From the NCBI RefSeq assembly GCF_037126465.1, contig NC_088203.1:101804668-101868667 (forward strand): a stretch of 64,000 bases of DNA. The letters run 5' to 3'. Both the position numbers and the translations under genes were made by a program. Shown in pieces: positions 59,687 to 64,000 of the stretch. How positions within the stretch are numbered: position 1 is the first letter of the stretch; each line of letters begins with the position of its first letter. The notes under the pieces are model-generated. The model saw nothing but the letters and a program-made list of their open reading frames with translations. It was not told the DNA's origin and ran no database searches. Source of the DNA: Ornithodoros turicata (Eukaryota; Arthropoda; Arachnida; Ixodida; Argasidae).

Positions 59687-59833
59687 CCCCAACAACACCG
59701 GATATCCTTTAGATGTACGAATAACGTCCAAACGAGTTCGTACGTCCGATGGATATCCCTCAGATATCCATAGGACGTGCGAATCCGTTGGGACATTATT
59801 CGTACATGCTGAGGTCGTCCGGTGTTGTTGGGG
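59687..59833. mobile_element. Nested palindromic foldback element, 147 bp
   Basis: CCCCAACAACACCGG (59687-59701) pairs with CCGGTGTTGTTGGGG (59819-59833). Inside, ATGTACGAATAACGTCC pairs with GGACATTATTCGTACAT, and ACGTCCGATGGATATC pairs with GATATCCATAGGACGT at the centre. It is a MITE-like foldback with no coding capacity. Confidence 0.8.
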
Positions 59834-60454
59834 AAATATCAGTAAGCGATAACGGAGCCAGTGGTGCAAGCATCGGAGAAGTTGTTCTTCAGAGTTGTTC
59901 AGAAGAGAAGAACATTGAAGCTAAGGCTACTATCTCACACGCTATTGATCGCGCCTATGATTCGAGTACCCTTCGATTCTTTTTCGGTTGCTATGAGGAG
60001 CACTTCAGCGTCTGCAACGAGAGTTGCCAGATTTGCACTTGAGTCCTCAACTTGAAAGATTTGCTCTCTGATACTTTGCACCAGTCTCTAGAGGGCAACA
60101 CGGGATCTTTTTTCTTTCTTTCACGCTTTCAAGTTTTGTCTACCTGAACGCGTCGATGAAAGCCTACCTGTGCTATCAGACGTGCAGCACTACAACAGGT
60201 GTTCCCGTCTCGCTGAATCATCGATAAATCGATCAATTGGGCTTGAGTCAAAGTTGGAGCAAACTGCACCGGTGAAAGCGTTAACGCTGGTGGAATATGT
60301 AGGTCATATGTGTTGGTTGTGAGCGTATACCGGTGACGCTAGGATTTATTTATTTATTTATTTTTTTTGTAAGGCCAGGGATAGTACTTGTCTCAGCATT
60401 TGACGTAAAAAGACATCCGAACGAAACATCCTAATGATATTACAAAGCATAGTT
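59834..60454. other. Intergenic DNA, nothing recognised
   Basis: (TTTA)n runs at about 60346-60361, followed by poly-T. No gene is seen. Confidence 0.4.
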
Positions 60455-60534
60455 CAAGGAAACCTTGAGCTTGAGGACACGTAAAAGACGACGCGCACAC
60501 GAAGGCTCGTGTCCTCAAGCTCAAGATTTTCTTG
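60455..60534. repeat. Strong stem-loop, 27-bp stem
   Basis: CTTGAGCTTGAGGACACG (60464-60481) is perfectly inverted at 60508-60525. The stem extends outward by CAAGGAAAC / ATTTTCTTG with two mismatches. The loop is 26 nt. Its size would suit a small-RNA precursor or a foldback repeat; neither is shown. Confidence 0.75.
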
Positions 60535-62490
60535 CACTATATGAATCTTGCCGAGCTAGCCGCCATCCACTCATTTCTCTCAGTATTACATTTCTGTTTC
60601 TTGTCCCGAACTTCGAAAGAAGAACGCGACGTTCCCTGCCATCCTAAACCACCGTGTCGGTCACAGCTGTTCACAGCCTTTGCTGGTTACTCGTTGTGTT
60701 GTCGGCGTACTTGCAAGCTGGTCATGTGAAATGTTCCTATTGTTATTTTCTGTTCCCCGCTCCCTTTGTCACGAAGGAATGTACAGAAGGTGTGACTGTG
60801 TGTGTGCTTTCTAGTCCAGGTTTCAAATGTCATTTATAAAGTTTTTTTTTTGTTCTTCGCCTGTTACAACTGCCATAGACATCTCCCATACTCTGTTTCT
60901 TCTTGAAGTGCACGCGTGGAAAAGCGGAGTGCGTTTCAGAAAAGCAATTACGATGGCTGAGGTTTTTGTTTCTTTCTTAAACCAAAACAAACCGACAAGC
61001 AAAGCAAATTCGAGCAAACTCACGCTGTGCGAAAGCCGACAATCATCCCGTGCCGTCGGATGTCACAATTTGTCCAATCTTAAACCACATTAAAAAAACA
61101 TTGGGCTGTAACCTTGCAAGAAACACGTAAATGTGTAGTAATTTAATAACGTTTCCCTCAAACGAAAGGAATTAACACTAAATAAACCAGTCCACACTGA
61201 AATGCGTCCATATCTGTAAAGCCATAATTTTATTCCCTGCGTCGTATACGCAGCCAAACGAGCCTGAATTCGACTCTTCATTCAATGAATACGTGCTCAC
61301 AGTGGTGATGCTTTGCTCAGGCAGCGACAAAAATTCCTTACTTCTTTGCGTCTTGTTCTCCTGTTCACCTACCATGTCTAACAGCGATTCAGCATAAGCA
61401 GCGAAACAAAAAGCCGTAAATAAAATGGGCTCGCTAATGAACTTCACTTGTTCAGCGGAGCAAGCACGCTGCTCTGATTAGTCTCTGTATTTTCATTCTT
61501 TGGAACCAACCAAGTCGCTTGTGGTAATGAACGCCTATTTTCATGCAACCCATTTTTTTTTTGTCTGGCCTGCTTTGTAAATGGCTTCATATATTTGCAT
61601 CACACAAGAGAGGACAAGTGCAGCAATCGTCTCGGCGAAAAAAAATAAATAAAAGTATTTACTTCTGGCAACTTAGTGCGCAATACGGGTCACCTTTACA
61701 TTTTCTTGTTTGCAGACTTTTCTGCGCGTCATCGCATGCGTCCGATTTTAGGAGCTTGCTAATTTAGTGTGTACACTCATCTCGCCGACGCGATTCGTCG
61801 GCTCAGAGTCACGTGATGTCACACGTTCGCCCCAAGTTGCCAAAATGAGATGGAAATGTACATATAATGAAGACGACGTTTCGCGACTCTCTGTACATTC
61901 TTTGATGTTCAAATAAATTCACGTATTTAATAGGCCATGGCTAATGGATGTATAATGCTGGTGTGACGTGGTCTTATTTATTTTTGCCTTTTTATTTACA
62001 TGGGAAAACTTTACGATTATGAAACCGGTGCGTGAAGGATCGAGAGTGCCATTTTTGCCATTTTTCGCAATTTTTCATTGAGGTGAGTTGTGGTTACTCC
62101 TTCGATGACACCTACCTCATCTCTACACAGCCGGTGTTGACCCATGCGATGTTTCATCGAAGTCTGTTGGATACGGACCCAAAAATGGGCACAGACAACG
62201 CCACCTAGATACAAAAGGCCTGCTTATTGCCTCCTTCGCTACGTGGACATATATAGTCAGAATTCGTCTGCTACAGCGATTCGCCGTTCTGCGAATTCAA
62301 GAACTCGCAAATGATTGCAGCTAACTTGGAAGCTGTAGACCTGAATCTGTAGAGAAAAAGTGCGACACGCTTTCCAGAAAATCAGCCCTGAGAAAGATAT
62401 GGGACCGTTTTCAGCTTTGTTTTCAAGTTTTCCAATTCAGTACGCGGGGACGTTCAGTCACTTCTCGCAGACGACGGTGGTTCGTCTCCA
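60535..62490. other. Intergenic DNA, nothing recognised
   Basis: Only short homopolymers are visible (about 60841-60850, 61552-61562). No gene or clear repeat is recognised. Confidence 0.4.
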
Positions 62491-62552
62491 TGGCTACGAC
62501 CGCTGAAAGCACGTTCGTGATTGGCTACGGCCGTTGAAAACACGATCCTGAT
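62491..62552. repeat. 31-bp tandem duplication with CCAAT-type boxes
   Basis: Two units begin TGGCTACGACCGCTGAAAGC and TGGCTACGGCCGTTGAAAAC and end TGAT. Each junction makes TGATTGGCT, an inverted CCAAT box. TTACGTCACGTCG, a CRE-like site, lies about 18 bp downstream. The arrangement is promoter-like, but no gene is assigned. Confidence 0.6.
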
Positions 62553-62669
62553 TGGCTTACTCTTAATTGTTACGTCACGTCGACGAGTAAGCAGGCTTTC
62601 TCTATCTAGGTAGTGTTGGCACAAAAGCCTGTTTACACAACCACTACTGAATATCGCCTTTACCGTGTG

Positions 62670-63010
62670 TTCACACGAGGGACACTCCCCCGGAAGTGGA
62701 AGATGCAAAAAAAGTCATAGCTATCTGCTGTCACGTAAGCGCGAGCGCTCAACGTCGTCTCTTCACGTACACTGCTAACCTTGGGGAATATCCTGCGACA
62801 CAGCCACGAGATATTCCGTAGCAGACGACAGGAAAAGACGCTGACGGTGTCGTCTGCTAAGTGTCTTCTGCAAAATGCGCAGTACGCCACTCCCGGTATT
62901 CTGCACCGTGTGAATGCTCAACACAACACGGGACGGAACTTTTGCTCTGTTAGCAGTGTTTTCGCTTTTCCTTCCGCTAGAATATTCTGTGAGGATGTCC
63001 CTCGTGTGAA
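62670..63010. mobile_element. MITE-like element, 341 bp
   Basis: TTCACACGAGGGACA (62670-62684) is the exact inverse of TGTCCCTCGTGTGAA (62996-63010). GGGGAATATCC-like and GAATATTCTGTGAGGAT sequences lie subterminally. An inner hairpin GCAGACGACA...TGTCGTCTGC (62822-62859) repeats the one in the element at 30119. It is non-coding. Confidence 0.68.
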
Positions 63011-64000
63011 TAGACAGTTACGTGCGTAAAGAAGTCGCCGCGGTGCACCACTGCGATGTTGTACTGTATGGTTCGAGTTCAACAGCAGCAGCCATTGCCC
63101 CAGTGTTCGCCACCGGATAGGTCTCTGATACGAACTGACGCAAATCCTAACCGCCCAGCTTAAGAATACCCTGAACCCACGAATAACTTCCAAGTACTTG
63201 CCAAGCGAACCCAGTGAGCAATCCTCTTTCTCAGAGGATTTCCAACGTGAGTCAATTTGGTTCAGTTGATAACAGTCTCGGTCTCCTTTACTTATGGTGC
63301 AAACCCCAAAGCTTTGAAATGGCGAGTCCGGAAGACGCCCAAAAAAGAAAGAAAAAAAAAAAGCGTAATCACGCGAAGATAGCAAGTGGCAATCCCCGGT
63401 TGATTCACCGTCCTATCTTATCTCGTAGACGACGACGACGACAGAGCATCATTTTTTTTTTTTTACGTTTTATTGCCTACTCTAGAGCGAAGCGAACCGG
63501 TTTGCTAGCAACACTGTGCCTCGTGTTATTGTTTGTAAATGGTATCTTGCTTTCTGCGTGTGTTTCTTCGGAGCGTTTTTCGTGCTGCTATGTTGAAATG
63601 ACTGAAACAACGAACGCGTTAGTGAAAAGTCATTGCTGTGACGGCAAGGGTTATCGGTAAGTTGTTATTATGCGTATCTTTTTGTGCTAGAATCGAATCA
63701 GCAGGCTTTCTCCTGCCACACGCGGGAAGCGCAGGGAAGTTTATGTAGACTTTGCATATACGTGTGTTCTTCAGTGTGGTATAGTTGGACTTCTTAGCGT
63801 TTCTTCTTACTACGGGCAGTTAGAGCATTACAAGAACGCGTGGCACCGTTTACTTGAGATCTGACATGCTGACATGTTCATGTTGACGCTCGCCGGACCA
63901 GTAACGGCTGTATTTGATTAGGCTACTGTGTACAGCTTGCTGCAAGGCTACCTTGAACATGGCGACGGCTAGCAGAGCAGTTTCAGAGCCACCCTGTTCT
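63011..64000. other. Window end: one speculative exon, otherwise nothing
   Basis: A + frame ending near 63656 contains TGLLATLCLVLLFVNGILLS, a hydrophobic stretch, then ACVSSERFSCCYVEM and SHCCDGKGYR at a GTAAGT donor (63657-63662). It could be a signal-peptide exon, but no methionine lies close upstream except across a poly-T tract and an Arg-rich run. I do not call it a CDS. Confidence 0.25.

Noticed and set aside
63214..63660. 148-codon complete CDS
   Set aside because: The frame crosses poly-A, an Arg-repeat and poly-T segments; only the last 60 codons look protein-like, so it is kept as a low-confidence finding only.

Overview
The window looks like arthropod nuclear DNA, most likely from a tick or another arachnid (inference). 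The visible basis is a split neuronal immunoglobulin-superfamily gene with GT-AG introns, one of them about 40 kb long, and a dense load of degenerate transposons. These include tRNA-derived SINEs, RNase H-bearing LINEs, pogo/Tigger, hAT and foldback MITE-like elements, plus many (GTT)n, (CT)n and homopolymer tracts. I found no bacterial operon, no CRISPR array and no functional RNA gene.

The only host gene I can support is on the + strand. It belongs to the Dpr / zig-8 family of two-Ig-domain cell-surface recognition proteins. Four coding exons are visible: 4977-5206, 45622-45832, 50221-50511 and 51064-51194, the last ending in TGA. They join in frame into 286 residues: a linker, an Ig-V domain split by the 40.4 kb intron, a second Ig domain, and a short hydrophobic C-terminus that suggests a GPI anchor. 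The first exon begins inside a codon, so the exon(s) carrying the start codon and signal peptide lie upstream, either unrecognised in positions 1-4976 or outside the window.

Layout. 1-4976: two LINE fragments, a minisatellite and half of a MITE. 4977-5206: first visible exon. 5207-45621: giant intron holding LINE 3' ends, tandem repeats (11.5 kb and 20.4 kb), several palindromic MITEs (25.3, 28.0, 29.7, 30.1 and 32.5 kb), a hAT remnant (33.1-34.2 kb) and a 544-bp TIR element with a target-site duplication (38.8 kb). 45622-51194: the last three exons, with a Tigger remnant and two SINEs in the 4.4 kb intron and a pair of hairpin repeats in the last intron. 51195-64000: downstream DNA with more foldback elements and no recognised gene, except a speculative signal-peptide-like exon near 63.5 kb.

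The most interesting material is the repeat biology. One LINE family repeatedly ends in AATAAATATATCCCCC-type poly-C tails. A second LINE family carries a compact conserved box in its 3' UTR, beside (CAT)n/(GTT)n. A SINE ends in a TTAGG-like, telomere-resembling tail. Several palindromic elements share termini or inner hairpins while differing elsewhere. All family assignments come from reading the sequence without database searches.
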